This document shows, one piece after another, positions 44,206 through 53,949 of a stretch of 64,000 nt of DNA. The DNA comes from Nitriliruptorales bacterium (GTDB taxonomy: Bacteria; Actinomycetota; Nitriliruptoria; Euzebyales; Egibacteraceae). Made by a program: the position numbers and the translations under genes. Under the pieces are notes generated by a model, which was not told where the DNA came from, did no database searches, and was given only the letters and a program-made list of their open reading frames with translations. Location of the stretch: assembly GCA_007119035.1 (NCBI GenBank), contig SKQL01000005.1, forward strand, positions 1 through 64,000, in the 5' to 3' direction. Each line of letters opens with the position of its first letter. Positions within the stretch are counted from its first letter, which is position 1.

Positions 44206-46977
44206 ATGGCAGACAGTCATGGCACCGACGAGCAGATCCTCCTCGATGGGATCCCCACCCAACTGCCCGACATCGATCCCGCGGAGACCGCGGAATGGGT
44301 AGCTTCGCTGCAGTCCGTCGTGCAGCACCACGGCCGTGACCGGGCGCGCTACCTGCTGTTGCGCCTCCTGAAGGAGCAGGGCGCGCTCGGCGTCGGTGTG
44401 CCCTCGCTCACCTCCACGGACTACATCAACACCATCCCCCCCGAGGAGGAGCCGGAGTTCCCCGGGGACGAGCACATCGAGCGCCGGATCCGCGCGTTCA
44501 TCCGCTGGAACGCCGCGGTCATGGTGACCCGTGCGAATCGCCCGGAGATCGGCGTCGGCGGCCACATCGCCACGTACGCCTCCGCGGCCAGCCTCTACGA
44601 GGTCGGCTTCAACCACTTCTTCAAGGGCAAGCGCGGCAACGGGGACGGCGACCAGATCTTCTTCCAGGGCCATGCCTCACCGGGAATGTACGCGCGTGCC
44701 TATCTCGAAGGCCGGTTGACCGAGGAGCAACTGGATCTCTTCCGGCAGGAGCAGAGCCCAGGCGGACTGTCGAGCTACCCCCATCCCCGTCTCATGCCGA
44801 GGTTCTGGGAGTTCCCGACCGTGTCGATGGGACTCGGCGCGATCAGCTCGATCTACCAGGCACGGATGAACAAGTACCTGCACAACCGCGGCTTCCAGGA
44901 CACCTCGGGCTCGCGGGTCTGGGCGTTCCTCGGGGACGGCGAGATGGACGAGCCCGAGGCGATCGGCGCGCTGCCTGTCGCCGCCCGGGAGGGCCTCGAC
45001 AACCTCACGTGGATCGTCAACTGCAACCTGCAGCGCCTCGACGGCCCTGTCCGCGGCAACGGCAAGATCGTCCAGGAGCTCGAGTCCGTCTTCCGTGGCG
45101 CGGGTTGGAACGTCATCAAGGTCCTGTGGGGTCGCAAGTGGGACGAGCTTCTCGCGCTCGACCACCACGGCGAGCTGGTAGAGAAGATGAACACCACGCC
45201 CGACGGGCAGTTCCAGACCTATACCGTCTCGAGTGGTGACTACATCCGGGAGAAGTTCTTCGACTCCCCCGACTTGCGGCGCATCCTCGCCGACTCCTCG
45301 CTGACCGAGGAGGACCTGCCCGTCCTCGACCGGGGCGGGCACGACTACCGCAAGGTGTACTCCGCGTTCGAGCTCGCCACGAAGCACACGGGCCGGCCGA
45401 CGGTGATCCTCGCGCAGACGATCAAGGGCTGGACGCTCGGACCGGATTTCGAGGCTCGAAACGCCACGCACCAGATGAAGAAACTCACGGAGAAGGCGCT
45501 CAAGAAGTTCCGCGACCGCCTCCACCTCGATGTCTCCGACGACCAGCTCGCCGCGGACCTGCCGCCCTATCATCACCCGGGGGAGGACTCCGAGGAGATC
45601 CGGTACATGAAGGAGCGCCGCGCGGAGCTGGGCGGCCCCATCCCGGAGCGCAGCGTACAGGTCCAAGGCCTCGACCTGCCGGAGCACGACGCCTACGAGG
45701 CGTTGAAGGGCGGGTCCGGCTCCTCGGAGGTCGCGACCACGATGGCCTTCGTGCGCCTCCTGCGGGACCTCTTCAAGCACCCCACGCTCGGGGAGCGCAT
45801 CGTTCCCATCATCCCTGACGAGGCACGCACGTTCGGGATGGACTCTTTTTTCCCGCAGCTGAAGATCTACTCCGTGCACGGCCAGAACTACGAGCCGGTC
45901 GACAGGGAGATGTTGCTCTCCTACCGGGAAGCGACCGACGGCCAGATTCTGCACGAGGGGATCACCGAGGCGGGTAGCGTCGCGTCCTTCACCGCTGCGG
46001 GCACGAGCTACTCGACGTTCGGTGAGGGGCTGCTGCCCGTCTACGTGTTCTACTCGATGTTCGGCTTCCAGCGCACCGCGGACTCCATCTGGCAGGCAGC
46101 CGATCAGCGTGCGCGTGGCTTCCTCATCGGCGCCACCGCGGGCCGTACCACCCTGAACGGCGAGGGGCTCCAGCACGAGGACGGGCACTCCATCCTCATG
46201 GCGGCCACGAACCCCGGTGTCGAGACCTACGATCCGTCCTTCGCCTACGAGATCGCCGTCCTCGTGGAGGACGGCGTCAACCGCATGCTCGGCGGATGGG
46301 CGGCCGAGGACGGCACAGGGCGGTGGGACGACGACCCGCTGGGGCGCCCCGAGGGCCGTGACGTCATGTACTACCTGACCGTCTACAACGAGGCGCTCGC
46401 GCAACCCCCCATGCCGGATGGTCTCGACGAGTCGTTGGTGGTGAGAGGCATCTACCGCTTCGCCGAAGCGCGGGAGGGCACCGCGCAACGAGCCCAGGTG
46501 CTCGCGTCGGGCTCCGCCATGAAGATGGCTCAGGAGGCTTGCGGAATGCTCGCCGACGACTGGGACGTCGGCGCGGATCTGTGGAGTGTGCCGGGCTGGG
46601 TGGGCCTGCACCGCGACGGTATCGCGTGTGACCGCTACAACCGCCTGCATCCGGGGGCGGAACAGCGCGTGCCCTTCGTGACCCGCTCCCTGTCCGAGTC
46701 CTCAGGGCCCTTCGTGGCGGTGACCGACTACCAGCAGGCGGTGCCGCGGCTGATCGCCCCATGGGTGCCCGGCCGCTTGAGCACGCTCGGCACGGACGGC
46801 TTCGGCCGCTCCGACACGCGCACGAACCTCCGTCGCCACTTCCAGATCGACGCGGCGCACATCGTCGTGGCGGTGCTCGCCGACCTCGCCGAGTCGGGGG
46901 AGATCAAGCCGGAGGTCGTACGGGAGGCCATCGAGCGCTACGGCATCGACTCGGAGGCAGACACGATCGTTCCGTGA
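44206..46977 (+). CDS. aceE: Pyruvate dehydrogenase E1 component, homodimeric type
   Basis: A 923-residue thiamin-diphosphate enzyme that decarboxylates pyruvate and passes the acetyl group to E2 lipoyl. The length and sequence fit the AceE (homodimeric) type found in gammaproteobacteria and actinobacteria, not the alpha/beta type. It shows [20 protein letters not shown], the ThDP motif [10 protein letters not shown] (Asp about 244) to [14 protein letters not shown] and the C-terminal transketolase domain ([22 protein letters not shown]). ATG 44206 follows AGGGAG; 44119 and 44191 are in-frame alternatives. E2 and E3 are not adjacent, as is usual in actinobacteria. Confidence 0.92.
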   Translation: MADSHGTDEQILLDGIPTQLPDIDPAETAEWVASLQSVVQHHGRDRARYLLLRLLKEQGALGVGVPSLTSTDYINTIPPEEEPEFPGDEHIERRIRAFIRWNAAVMVTRANRPEIGVGGHIATYASAASLYEVGFNHFFKGKRGNGDGDQIFFQGHASPGMYARAYLEGRLTEEQLDLFRQEQSPGGLSSYPHPRLMPRFWEFPTVSMGLGAISSIYQARMNKYLHNRGFQDTSGSRVWAFLGDGEMDEPEAIGALPVAAREGLDNLTWIVNCNLQRLDGPVRGNGKIVQELESVFRGAGWNVIKVLWGRKWDELLALDHHGELVEKMNTTPDGQFQTYTVSSGDYIREKFFDSPDLRRILADSSLTEEDLPVLDRGGHDYRKVYSAFELATKHTGRPTVILAQTIKGWTLGPDFEARNATHQMKKLTEKALKKFRDRLHLDVSDDQLAADLPPYHHPGEDSEEIRYMKERRAELGGPIPERSVQVQGLDLPEHDAYEALKGGSGSSEVATTMAFVRLLRDLFKHPTLGERIVPIIPDEARTFGMDSFFPQLKIYSVHGQNYEPVDREMLLSYREATDGQILHEGITEAGSVASFTAAGTSYSTFGEGLLPVYVFYSMFGFQRTADSIWQAADQRARGFLIGATAGRTTLNGEGLQHEDGHSILMAATNPGVETYDPSFAYEIAVLVEDGVNRMLGGWAAEDGTGRWDDDPLGRPEGRDVMYYLTVYNEALAQPPMPDGLDESLVVRGIYRFAEAREGTAQRAQVLASGSAMKMAQEACGMLADDWDVGADLWSVPGWVGLHRDGIACDRYNRLHPGAEQRVPFVTRSLSESSGPFVAVTDYQQAVPRLIAPWVPGRLSTLGTDGFGRSDTRTNLRRHFQIDAAHIVVAVLADLAESGEIKPEVVREAIERYGIDSEADTIVP

Positions 46978-46984
46978 GTCCCTC

Positions 46985-47025
46985 GTCCCGCCCGGGTCGC
47001 CGACCTCGTGTTGCGCGGGCGGGAC
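46985..47025. terminator. Hairpin between convergent aceE and CocE hydrolase genes
   Basis: GTCCCGCCCG (46985-46994) pairs perfectly with CGGGCGGGAC (47016-47025). A smaller GGTC-GCC-GACC hairpin lies inside the loop. No U tract follows. It occupies the 47-bp gap between convergent genes, touching the CocE stop codon, so it probably ends both transcripts. Confidence 0.55.
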
Positions 47026-49049
47026 TACACGAGCTCACGGAAGATCGCGCGATCCCAGGTCTTCGCGAACACGCGTCGTCCCGACTCGTAGGCGTCCAGG
47101 GTCGCGTGGAGGAAGAAGGACTCCTCGTTGCACGTGAGAACGGTCCGTGCGACGACCTCAGCCGACCAGGAGCCGCGTGACAGGCTTCGCGTCGAGACCG
47201 TCTCGCCCTCCACCGAGGTGAAGTCGTCGGCGGTCGAGCGGTACCACTCGGTGGTCTTGCGCCGCACGACCATGCCGTGGTCGTCGATCCGGTAGGTGCC
47301 CTGGTCGTCGATCACCTCGAGGGTGGAGCGGTCGGCGGCGAGGTCGCGGCTCACCACCCAGTTCTGCTGTGGTGACTCGAGCACGGTGGTCTCGAGCGCG
47401 GGCGCTCCCTCGGCCGGCTCGAACGGGTTCTCCCGGACGATCTCGTCGGGAGCGTCCCGGAGAGGCAGGACGACGGTGCTCTCCTCGGGGTAGACGGTCA
47501 TCTGCACCGGCTCCGGCGGAGGCCAGGCGAGGGGCCAGTACGACGTCGACAGGGCGAGCCGCAGACGGTGGCCCTCGGGCACGATCTGAGCGACCCCGTT
47601 GAGCCGAACGCTGACCCGCATCGGCTCACCCACAGGTACCTCGGAGGGGTGCTCATGGCCCTCGCGATGGCACAGGTTCAGCATCCCGTAAGTGATCCGC
47701 GTCGCCTTGCCGTCGGGAGCGACGTCGATCAACCGGGCCGCAACCATCGCCACGGGGCGGTTCACGGAGACGCTCAGCTCGGCAGAGGGCGACCCGAGCA
47801 GCTCCACGGGGGCGTCCAGCGGCTCCGAGTCGAAGACGAGCGCTCCACCGTCCTCCTCACGCTGGTCGTGGGGCAGGTCGGGCGCGGCCGCGTAGCTGCA
47901 CCACTTGCCCGCGAACAAGCCGAGCGAGAGGGGTGACTGCACGCCGCGGGCCTCGACCGGGCCGGGCGTCTCGTCATGGTGGAGGATCCGCCCGCGGGTC
48001 AGCGCGTAGCGCTTCGAGGTCACCTGCGGTGTGGGCCAGCGGTCGACGGCCACCCAGCGCCCGGGTCGGCGGTCGTAGGAGGGGCTCGGCGTGACGCTGT
48101 CCTGCATCCATAGATGCAGCACCGGCTCGTCCTCGATCCCGTTCTCCTCACCCTTCAGCCAACGATCCCACCACCGCACCGCCTCCTGGAGGAAGCCGAT
48201 GGCCGGCCCGGGGGTCCCCATGTGGGGATAGGTGTGGCTCCACGGGCCGATGATCCCCTTGCGTGGCACGTCGAGGTTGCCGAGCAACCGGAATACCGCG
48301 TTCGAGTAGCCGTCGGCCCAGCCGCTGACCGCGAGCACGGGGCAGTTGATCGCCGCGTAGTCCTCGCACACCGAGCCTTGCCGCCAGTAGGCGTCCCGGT
48401 GCTGGTGACGCAGCCAGGTCTCGAGCCACAGGCCGCTGCCCTCGAGCCGCTGGTGCCACATCGCCCGCCAGCGGTCCCCCACGAGCTCGGGATCCGGTGG
48501 CATCGAGTTGTACGCGAACATCACCGACCCCCATGAGAGGTTGTCGCCGAGCAGGCACCCACCCATGTAGTGGACGTCGTCCGCGTACCGGTCGTCGGTC
48601 GAGGACGCGGTGATGACGGCCTGGAGCTGTGGTGGCCGTCGCGCAGCGAGCTGGAGGCCGTTGAAGCCGCCCCAGCTGATTCCCATCATCCCGACGTTGC
48701 CGTCGCACCAGTCCTGCTCCGCGAGCCAGGAGAGCACGTCCTCACCGTCGTCGAGCTCCTGGGGGAGGTACTCGTCGGTCAGGACCCCCTCGCTGTCGCC
48801 CGAGCCCCGTAAGTCCACTCGCACGCTCGCGTAGCCGTGCCCCGCGAAGTACGGGTGCATCTGCGTGTCGCGCTTCCGCGTGCCGTCACGCTTGCGGTAG
48901 GGGATGTACTCGAGGATCGCCGGCACGGGATCATCCTCGGCGTCCTGCGGCATCCATACGCGGGCGGCGAGGCGGGTCCCATCGCGCATGGGGATCCACG
49001 TGTGCTCGATCTCTGCGACTTTGTGCGGGAAGGTCTCGACTATTCGCAA
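47025..49049 (-). CDS. CocE/NonD-family serine hydrolase
   Basis: A 674-residue alpha/beta hydrolase of the X-Pro dipeptidyl-peptidase S15/CocE type with its C-terminal jelly-roll domain. Nucleophile Ser about 125 is in MMGISWGGFNG, Asp about 246 in SGWADGYSNAVF and His about 272 in GPWSHTYPHMG; the triad is complete. No signal peptide is seen, so it should be cytosolic. Members cleave peptides, esters or amides; the substrate here is unknown. The TTG start at 49049 follows AAGGAG. It is 12 bp downstream of the ATP-grasp gene, pointing to a joint pathway. Confidence 0.82.
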   Translation of the reverse strand: MRIVETFPHKVAEIEHTWIPMRDGTRLAARVWMPQDAEDDPVPAILEYIPYRKRDGTRKRDTQMHPYFAGHGYASVRVDLRGSGDSEGVLTDEYLPQELDDGEDVLSWLAEQDWCDGNVGMMGISWGGFNGLQLAARRPPQLQAVITASSTDDRYADDVHYMGGCLLGDNLSWGSVMFAYNSMPPDPELVGDRWRAMWHQRLEGSGLWLETWLRHQHRDAYWRQGSVCEDYAAINCPVLAVSGWADGYSNAVFRLLGNLDVPRKGIIGPWSHTYPHMGTPGPAIGFLQEAVRWWDRWLKGEENGIEDEPVLHLWMQDSVTPSPSYDRRPGRWVAVDRWPTPQVTSKRYALTRGRILHHDETPGPVEARGVQSPLSLGLFAGKWCSYAAAPDLPHDQREEDGGALVFDSEPLDAPVELLGSPSAELSVSVNRPVAMVAARLIDVAPDGKATRITYGMLNLCHREGHEHPSEVPVGEPMRVSVRLNGVAQIVPEGHRLRLALSTSYWPLAWPPPEPVQMTVYPEESTVVLPLRDAPDEIVRENPFEPAEGAPALETTVLESPQQNWVVSRDLAADRSTLEVIDDQGTYRIDDHGMVVRRKTTEWYRSTADDFTSVEGETVSTRSLSRGSWSAEVVARTVLTCNEESFFLHATLDAYESGRRVFAKTWDRAIFRELV

Positions 49050-49061
49050 GCGGAGCGCTCC

Positions 49062-50393
49062 TTAGACGTCAGGGTCCGACAGACCGAATGGCAATGACTC
49101 CCGTGCCCATCGCCAGCGGGCCAGCAGCTCCTGGTGGCTCGAGGCGCCGAGATAGATCTCGGCGAGCTCATAGCTGTACGCGTCCTGGTCCTCGAGCTCA
49201 CTCAGCTGGGCTCCCTCCTCGACGAGCACGTGCACGGTGGTTCCGGGAAGCTCCGCCTCGAGCCGCACGACGTCCTCGTCGCTCGGCACCGCAGTGACCC
49301 GGGCGTCGCGGTACGCACGGAGGAAGAACTTCGCAGCCACACCGAAAGTGCCCTTGCGCGGGGCGCCGGGGCTGCCCGGCTCCGCCTGGGGCCCGAACGC
49401 GCCCGTCGGCGCACGGCCGAGCGCCACGTCGACCATTACCTCATGGTGGCTCACCCCGTCCACCAGCTCGAACAACGGCGCGTGGGACTGGCTGATCCGG
49501 GGATTGATCTCGAGGATGCGGATCTGGTCGCGCGGCGCGTCGTAGAACAGCTCCATGTTGAACGGGCTGTCCTCGAGCCACATGTGCCGCATCACCCTCG
49601 TGGAGATGTCGACGATCCGGCGCTGGATCTCCCCCGGGAGGGAGGAGGGGTACTGGTAGCGGGCGAACGAGGAGCGGTTGGGGACGCGGACGCTGTCGAT
49701 GATCCCGTACACCACCGCGTCGCCGTCCCGCACGTACCCCTCCACCGTGCACAGGCGCCCCGAGATGATCTCCTCGGCGAGCATGAGCCGAGCCCCCGCG
49801 TCGGCTATCTCGTGGGGGAGGTCCGCGCGCTTCATCACCGTCTCGAGTGGTTCCGCGAGCCGCGGGAGGTCCTCGCGGATGGTGGGCAGGGCCGCATGGA
49901 AGTCCTGGGGATGGTTGATCCGGAAGCCGAGCTGCGACCGGTAGGCGTTCAGTGGCTTGATCCACATCGGGTAGTCCACGTCGATCTCGCGCAGCGGGTC
50001 GTCAACGTAGGGATCGAATCCGGAGAAGCCGGGTATGGCCTCCGGGGCGGCCTCACGCTGAAGCTCGCGGCTCCAGAGTTTGTGGTTGCAGGAGAGCACC
50101 CCCTCGAGGGAGGGCACCCGCAACCCCCGTCTGCTCCCCAACAGGGGTACGAACTCGGTGGCGGGGAAGTCGATGCAGGTGCAGATCGCGTCGATGGGCT
50201 CCCCGCGGCTCGTGAACTCGGTGAGCTGGCGCTCGCCCTCTGCGAGGAGGTCGTCGATGAGGAATTCCTCGACCCCCCGGAGCTCGGAGAAATCGAGCAA
50301 CGTGTGGAAGCGGCGATCGTCGTCCGCCGAGAGCCGTTCGAGCAGTTGTCGGTTGGCCTCGTCCAAGCCCACCACGAAGACATTTTGCGGCAT
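49062..50393 (-). CDS. ATP-grasp ligase-like protein
   Basis: A 443-residue ATP-grasp protein. It shows an N-terminal Rossmann-like part (MPQNVFVVGLDEANRQLL), then MWIKPLNAYRSQLGFRI, LMLAEEIISGRLCTVEGYVR and the Mg-ATP motif FNMELFYDAPRDQIRILEIN followed by PRISQSHAPLFELVDGVSHH. The C-terminal ~110 residues are like the C-domain of carboxylate-amine ligases. It most likely joins a carboxylate to an amine or acts as a carboxylase, substrate unknown. The start is ATG 50393 or TTG 50396; TAGTCT ends 6 nt before the TTG, so the mRNA is probably leaderless. It is co-transcribed with the CocE hydrolase. Confidence 0.78.
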   Translation of the reverse strand: MPQNVFVVGLDEANRQLLERLSADDDRRFHTLLDFSELRGVEEFLIDDLLAEGERQLTEFTSRGEPIDAICTCIDFPATEFVPLLGSRRGLRVPSLEGVLSCNHKLWSRELQREAAPEAIPGFSGFDPYVDDPLREIDVDYPMWIKPLNAYRSQLGFRINHPQDFHAALPTIREDLPRLAEPLETVMKRADLPHEIADAGARLMLAEEIISGRLCTVEGYVRDGDAVVYGIIDSVRVPNRSSFARYQYPSSLPGEIQRRIVDISTRVMRHMWLEDSPFNMELFYDAPRDQIRILEINPRISQSHAPLFELVDGVSHHEVMVDVALGRAPTGAFGPQAEPGSPGAPRKGTFGVAAKFFLRAYRDARVTAVPSDEDVVRLEAELPGTTVHVLVEEGAQLSELEDQDAYSYELAEIYLGASSHQELLARWRWARESLPFGLSDPDV

Positions 50394-50402
50394 CAAGGCG
50401 GC

Positions 50403-50408
50403 AGACTA
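50403..50408 (-). promoter_or_regulatory. -10 element (TAGTCT) of the ATP-grasp/CocE operon
   Basis: TAGTCT on the minus strand ends 6 nt before TTG 50396 and 9 nt before ATG 50393. No ribosome site is present between them. Confidence 0.4.
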
Positions 50409-50444
50409 GCACTGTGCTGGGGGCAGCGCCCTCGGCAAGGTGGG

Positions 50445-50450
50445 TATAGT
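50445..50450 (+). promoter_or_regulatory. -10 element (TATAGT) of dnaE2
   Basis: TATAGT lies 3 bp before the LexA box, so transcription would start near 50457, inside the operator. No good -35 is seen. Confidence 0.5.
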
Positions 50451-50453
50451 GTT

Positions 50454-50469
50454 CCGAACACAAGTTCGA
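50454..50469. promoter_or_regulatory. LexA box (CCGAAC-ACAA-GTTCGA)
   Basis: This sequence matches the actinobacterial SOS box TCGAAC-N4-GTTCGA with one mismatch (first base). It lies between the TATAGT -10 and the dnaE2 GTG at 50494, so LexA would cover the transcription start. Confidence 0.8.
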
Positions 50470-50493
50470 TCTGGCCTGTGCCTCGAGGATCTT

Positions 50494-53400
50494 GTGGAGC
50501 CGTTCGTCCACCTTGCTGTTCGCACCGCCTACTCCATGCGGGACGGGGTCATCCGTCCCGCCGCGCTCGCTCCGGCCGTCGCGGATCGGGGGATGGGAGT
50601 CGTGGGCGTCGCTGACAGAGGGGGCCTCTACGGGGCGGTCCGCGTGGCTGATGCGTGCGCGAGAGCCGGTGTCCGGCCGATCTTCGGTGCGGACCTCGCG
50701 TTACGAGAGGACCCGTGGCGGCCGGGCTGGCGTGACGGTCGCCGGAGGGACGCCTTCAAGGGGCCCGGCAGCGGCGGCGCCTGGCTCGAGACCGACCGAG
50801 CGCGGGTGATCCTGCTCGCCCGGAGCCCCGAGGGGTATGCGGGGCTCTGCCGGACGGTGAGTGCCCACCATCTCGAGGCGCCCCGCGGATCACCGCAGGT
50901 GACCTGGGAGCAACTGGAGCGAGGCGGAGGCGGGGAGGGGTGCTTCGCTCTCCTCGGGGATGACTCACCGCTGGGCCGACTGCTGGCGGAGGGGCGCTCC
51001 GATGAGGCGATCGCGGAGACCCGTCGCTGGATGGAGTTGCTCGGTCCTGAGCGGGTGCTCATCGGCATAACGCATCATTTCGCCCGTGGAGACGACAGGC
51101 GAGCCCGGGCGGGCTTCGCCCTCGCCGACCGCCTCGGGCTGCGTGCGGTCGCCCATCAGGCCCCTCGTTACCTCGATCCGGCGGACGCGAGCGTGGCGGA
51201 CGTGGTGGCGGCGATCCGCGAGCAGGTGCCCGTCTCCGCACAGCACGCCCGTCGCTGCCGCCGCCGCAATACCGAGGGCTACCTCAAGTCACCCGAGCAG
51301 ATGGCCGCGGTGTTCGCCGAGCGCCCCGACGCTCTCGCGAACACCGCATGGGTCGCGGAGCGCTGCGTGGTGGACCTCGGCCTGGGGCAGCTGCGGGCGC
51401 CAGACTTCGTGGGTGCGGTCGATGCGCTCGCCGAGCTGCGTGGGCGCTGCTTCGCGGGCCTGCACGATCGGTATGCGCAGCCCGGTGAGGCCCACCGGGA
51501 GCGTCTCGACGCGGAGCTCGCGATGATCGAGCGCCTGGGCCTTGCCTCCTACTTCCTCACGGTGGCCGAGATCGTGGAGCGGATCCGCGCCAAGCAGATC
51601 ATGGTCGCGTGCCGCGGCTCGGCCGCAGGGAGCATCGTTTGCTTCGCCCTTCGGATATCCGATGTCGACCCGATTCGCCACGACCTCTGCTTCGAGCGGT
51701 TCATGAACCCGTTTCGTGACGACCTGCCCGATATCGACCTCGATGTCGAGTCCGCACGGCGAGAGGACATCTACTCCGATCTGCTCGCCCGCTACGGCGA
51801 GGAGCGGGTGGTGTGCGTGGCGATGCTCGAGCGGTTCCAGGCCCGGATGGCCATCCGGGAGGTCGGCAAGGCGCTCGGGATGCCGGCTGCGGAGATCGAT
51901 CAGATCGCGAAGAGCTTCCCGCACATCCGTGCTCGCGACGTGCGAACGGCCGTCGACTCCCTTCCCGAGATGGCGGGTCGCAATCTCGATGCCGCGCACC
52001 TGCGGCTCCTGTTCGACCTCGTCGAGCGACTCGACGGATTGCCCCGTCATGTCGCGCTGCACCCCTCCGGTGTGCTGCTCGGACCGGACGGCGAACGGCG
52101 CCTCCCCTCCGGGGCGGGGTCGCGTCTACGAGAGGTGGTCCCCGTGGAGCGAAGCGCCCACGGGTTCGCGATGGCGCAGTTCGACAAGGACGATGTCGAG
52201 GCGCTGGGGCTGTGCAAGCTCGACGTGCTCGGGGTGCGGATGCTGTCTGCCATGTCGCATGCCCGAGACGAGGCGAGCCGGGTCCGGGGCGCGGAGATCG
52301 ACTTCGAGCAGATAGATGACGACGACCCCGATACCTATGCGTTGATCCGGTCCACGCGCACGGTGGGGATGTTCCAGATCGAATCGCCTGGGCAGCGGGA
52401 GCTGCTCGGGCGCTTCCAGCCCGACCACGCTGAGGATCTCGTCATTGACATCTCCCTGTTCCGCCCCGGCCCGGTGAAGGGCGACATGGTCGAGCCCTTC
52501 CTCCTGCGTCGTCTGGGGAAGGCGGATCCGGTGATACCGCATCCCCTCCTCGAGCACGCCCTGGGCGAGACCTTCGGAGTGCTCGTCTACCACGAGCAGG
52601 TGATGCGCTCGGTGGCCGCCCTGACCGGCTGCACCCTGTCGACGGCGGACCTCGTGCGTCGCCGGCTGGGTGATGCGGAGAGCCTCCCGCGCATCAGGAG
52701 TTGGATACTCGCGGGAGCGAGGCAACGGGGTGTCCCCGCAGGCATCGCCGAGTCGTTGATGGCCGCGCTCGAGCAGTTCGCCTCATTCGGGTTCTGCAAG
52801 GCCCACGCTGCGGCGTTCGCAGTGCCGACATACCGGTCAGCGTGGCTCAAGGCGCACTTCTGCCCCGAGCTCGTCGCCGGGTTGCTCACCCATGACCCTG
52901 GCATGTACCCCCGGCGACTGATCCTCTCCGACGCGCGGCAGTTCGGGATCCTGGTGCTGCCCCTCGACGTCAACCGGTCCGACGGGGTCTACCGGGTCGA
53001 GCAGGTCGCCGATGCCCCCGTGCCGGAGGTGGCGAGCGGGTATGACTATGGGGATGCGGGTGACGGGCGGCGCTACGGCATCCGGCTCGGGCTCCAGGAC
53101 GTCGCGGGGATCGACGAGGCGATGATCGACTCACTGCTGGCCGGCCGCCCTTTCACGGATCTCCAGGATCTTCGGGAGCGCAGCCGCCTGTCACGGCCGG
53201 TGGCCGAGGCGCTCGCTCACGTCGGAGCGCTGGACGGCATCGGGGGCGGAGCAGGGCGGCGGGACCTCCTGCTGGAGGTGTCCGAGCGCTGGTCCGCGCC
53301 CGGGCGAGCCGTGGCGCAAAACGACCAGCTTCACCTTATCGCCCCCGAACCACCCGCGGGCCTGGGTGATTACCGCCCCTCGGAGCAGGTTCGTGCTGAG

Positions 53401-53949
53401 CTGCAGGTGCTGGGGCTCGATGCGAGCTATCCGGTGATCAGCTTCTACGAGCTCCTGCTCGACGTGCTCGGCGCCACCCGGGCGGCGGACCTCACCCGCA
53501 TCGAGGACGGGAGACGCGTGCGGATAGCGGGGGTGAAGGTCGCCACCCAGACTCCACCGGTGCAGTCGGGGCAGCGTGTGATCTTCCTGTCCCTGGACGA
53601 CGCGACCGGCGTGGGGGACGCGGCCTTCTTCGAGTCGGTCCACGACCGCTGCGCGGCGACGGTGTTCGGATCGTGGCTCCTGTTGGCCGAGGGGACCCTG
53701 CGACGCAGCGGTGCGCGCGGCGTGTCGCTCAACGCCGATCGGGCGTGGGATCTCACCCACCTGATGCGCGCATGGCGTGAGGGCGGGCGGGCTGGCCTCG
53801 ACACGGCGCTGTCCGCGATCGACGACGGTGGCCACGCCGGCCGTGGGGGCGGGAGCGTCCCGACGACCCGTCCACGGGTCCCGCGGACGAGCCCGTACGG
53901 CGACCTGCCCCGCCACCTCTGGCACCGCTCACCAGGATCCTCCGGATGA
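50494..53949 (+). CDS. dnaE2: Error-prone DNA polymerase DnaE2-type (Pol III alpha family)
   Basis: A 1151-residue C-family polymerase. The N-terminal PHP domain has lost its metal ligands: HLAVRTAYS where replicative DnaE has HLHVHSEYS (His8 to Ala, His10 to Arg), and VADRGGLYG in place of TDHGNLFG. The polymerase core is intact, with CRGSAAGSIVCFA and PDIDLDVE carrying the catalytic Asp residues (about 413-417). The finger and thumb regions are followed by an OB-fold (about 990-1060). These traits fit the SOS mutagenesis polymerase DnaE2/ImuC. GTG 50494 is chosen because GAGG lies 5 bp upstream and the LexA box precedes it. It overlaps dinB by 4 bp. Confidence 0.85.
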   Translation: MEPFVHLAVRTAYSMRDGVIRPAALAPAVADRGMGVVGVADRGGLYGAVRVADACARAGVRPIFGADLALREDPWRPGWRDGRRRDAFKGPGSGGAWLETDRARVILLARSPEGYAGLCRTVSAHHLEAPRGSPQVTWEQLERGGGGEGCFALLGDDSPLGRLLAEGRSDEAIAETRRWMELLGPERVLIGITHHFARGDDRRARAGFALADRLGLRAVAHQAPRYLDPADASVADVVAAIREQVPVSAQHARRCRRRNTEGYLKSPEQMAAVFAERPDALANTAWVAERCVVDLGLGQLRAPDFVGAVDALAELRGRCFAGLHDRYAQPGEAHRERLDAELAMIERLGLASYFLTVAEIVERIRAKQIMVACRGSAAGSIVCFALRISDVDPIRHDLCFERFMNPFRDDLPDIDLDVESARREDIYSDLLARYGEERVVCVAMLERFQARMAIREVGKALGMPAAEIDQIAKSFPHIRARDVRTAVDSLPEMAGRNLDAAHLRLLFDLVERLDGLPRHVALHPSGVLLGPDGERRLPSGAGSRLREVVPVERSAHGFAMAQFDKDDVEALGLCKLDVLGVRMLSAMSHARDEASRVRGAEIDFEQIDDDDPDTYALIRSTRTVGMFQIESPGQRELLGRFQPDHAEDLVIDISLFRPGPVKGDMVEPFLLRRLGKADPVIPHPLLEHALGETFGVLVYHEQVMRSVAALTGCTLSTADLVRRRLGDAESLPRIRSWILAGARQRGVPAGIAESLMAALEQFASFGFCKAHAAAFAVPTYRSAWLKAHFCPELVAGLLTHDPGMYPRRLILSDARQFGILVLPLDVNRSDGVYRVEQVADAPVPEVASGYDYGDAGDGRRYGIRLGLQDVAGIDEAMIDSLLAGRPFTDLQDLRERSRLSRPVAEALAHVGALDGIGGGAGRRDLLLEVSERWSAPGRAVAQNDQLHLIAPEPPAGLGDYRPSEQVRAELQVLGLDASYPVISFYELLLDVLGATRAADLTRIEDGRRVRIAGVKVATQTPPVQSGQRVIFLSLDDATGVGDAAFFESVHDRCAATVFGSWLLLAEGTLRRSGARGVSLNADRAWDLTHLMRAWREGGRAGLDTALSAIDDGGHAGRGGGSVPTTRPRVPRTSPYGDLPRHLWHRSPGSSG

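Noticed and set aside
44677-46650. 657-codon open frame on the minus strand opposite aceE
   Set aside because: It is a shadow frame; aceE is fully supported and this translation shows no family pattern.
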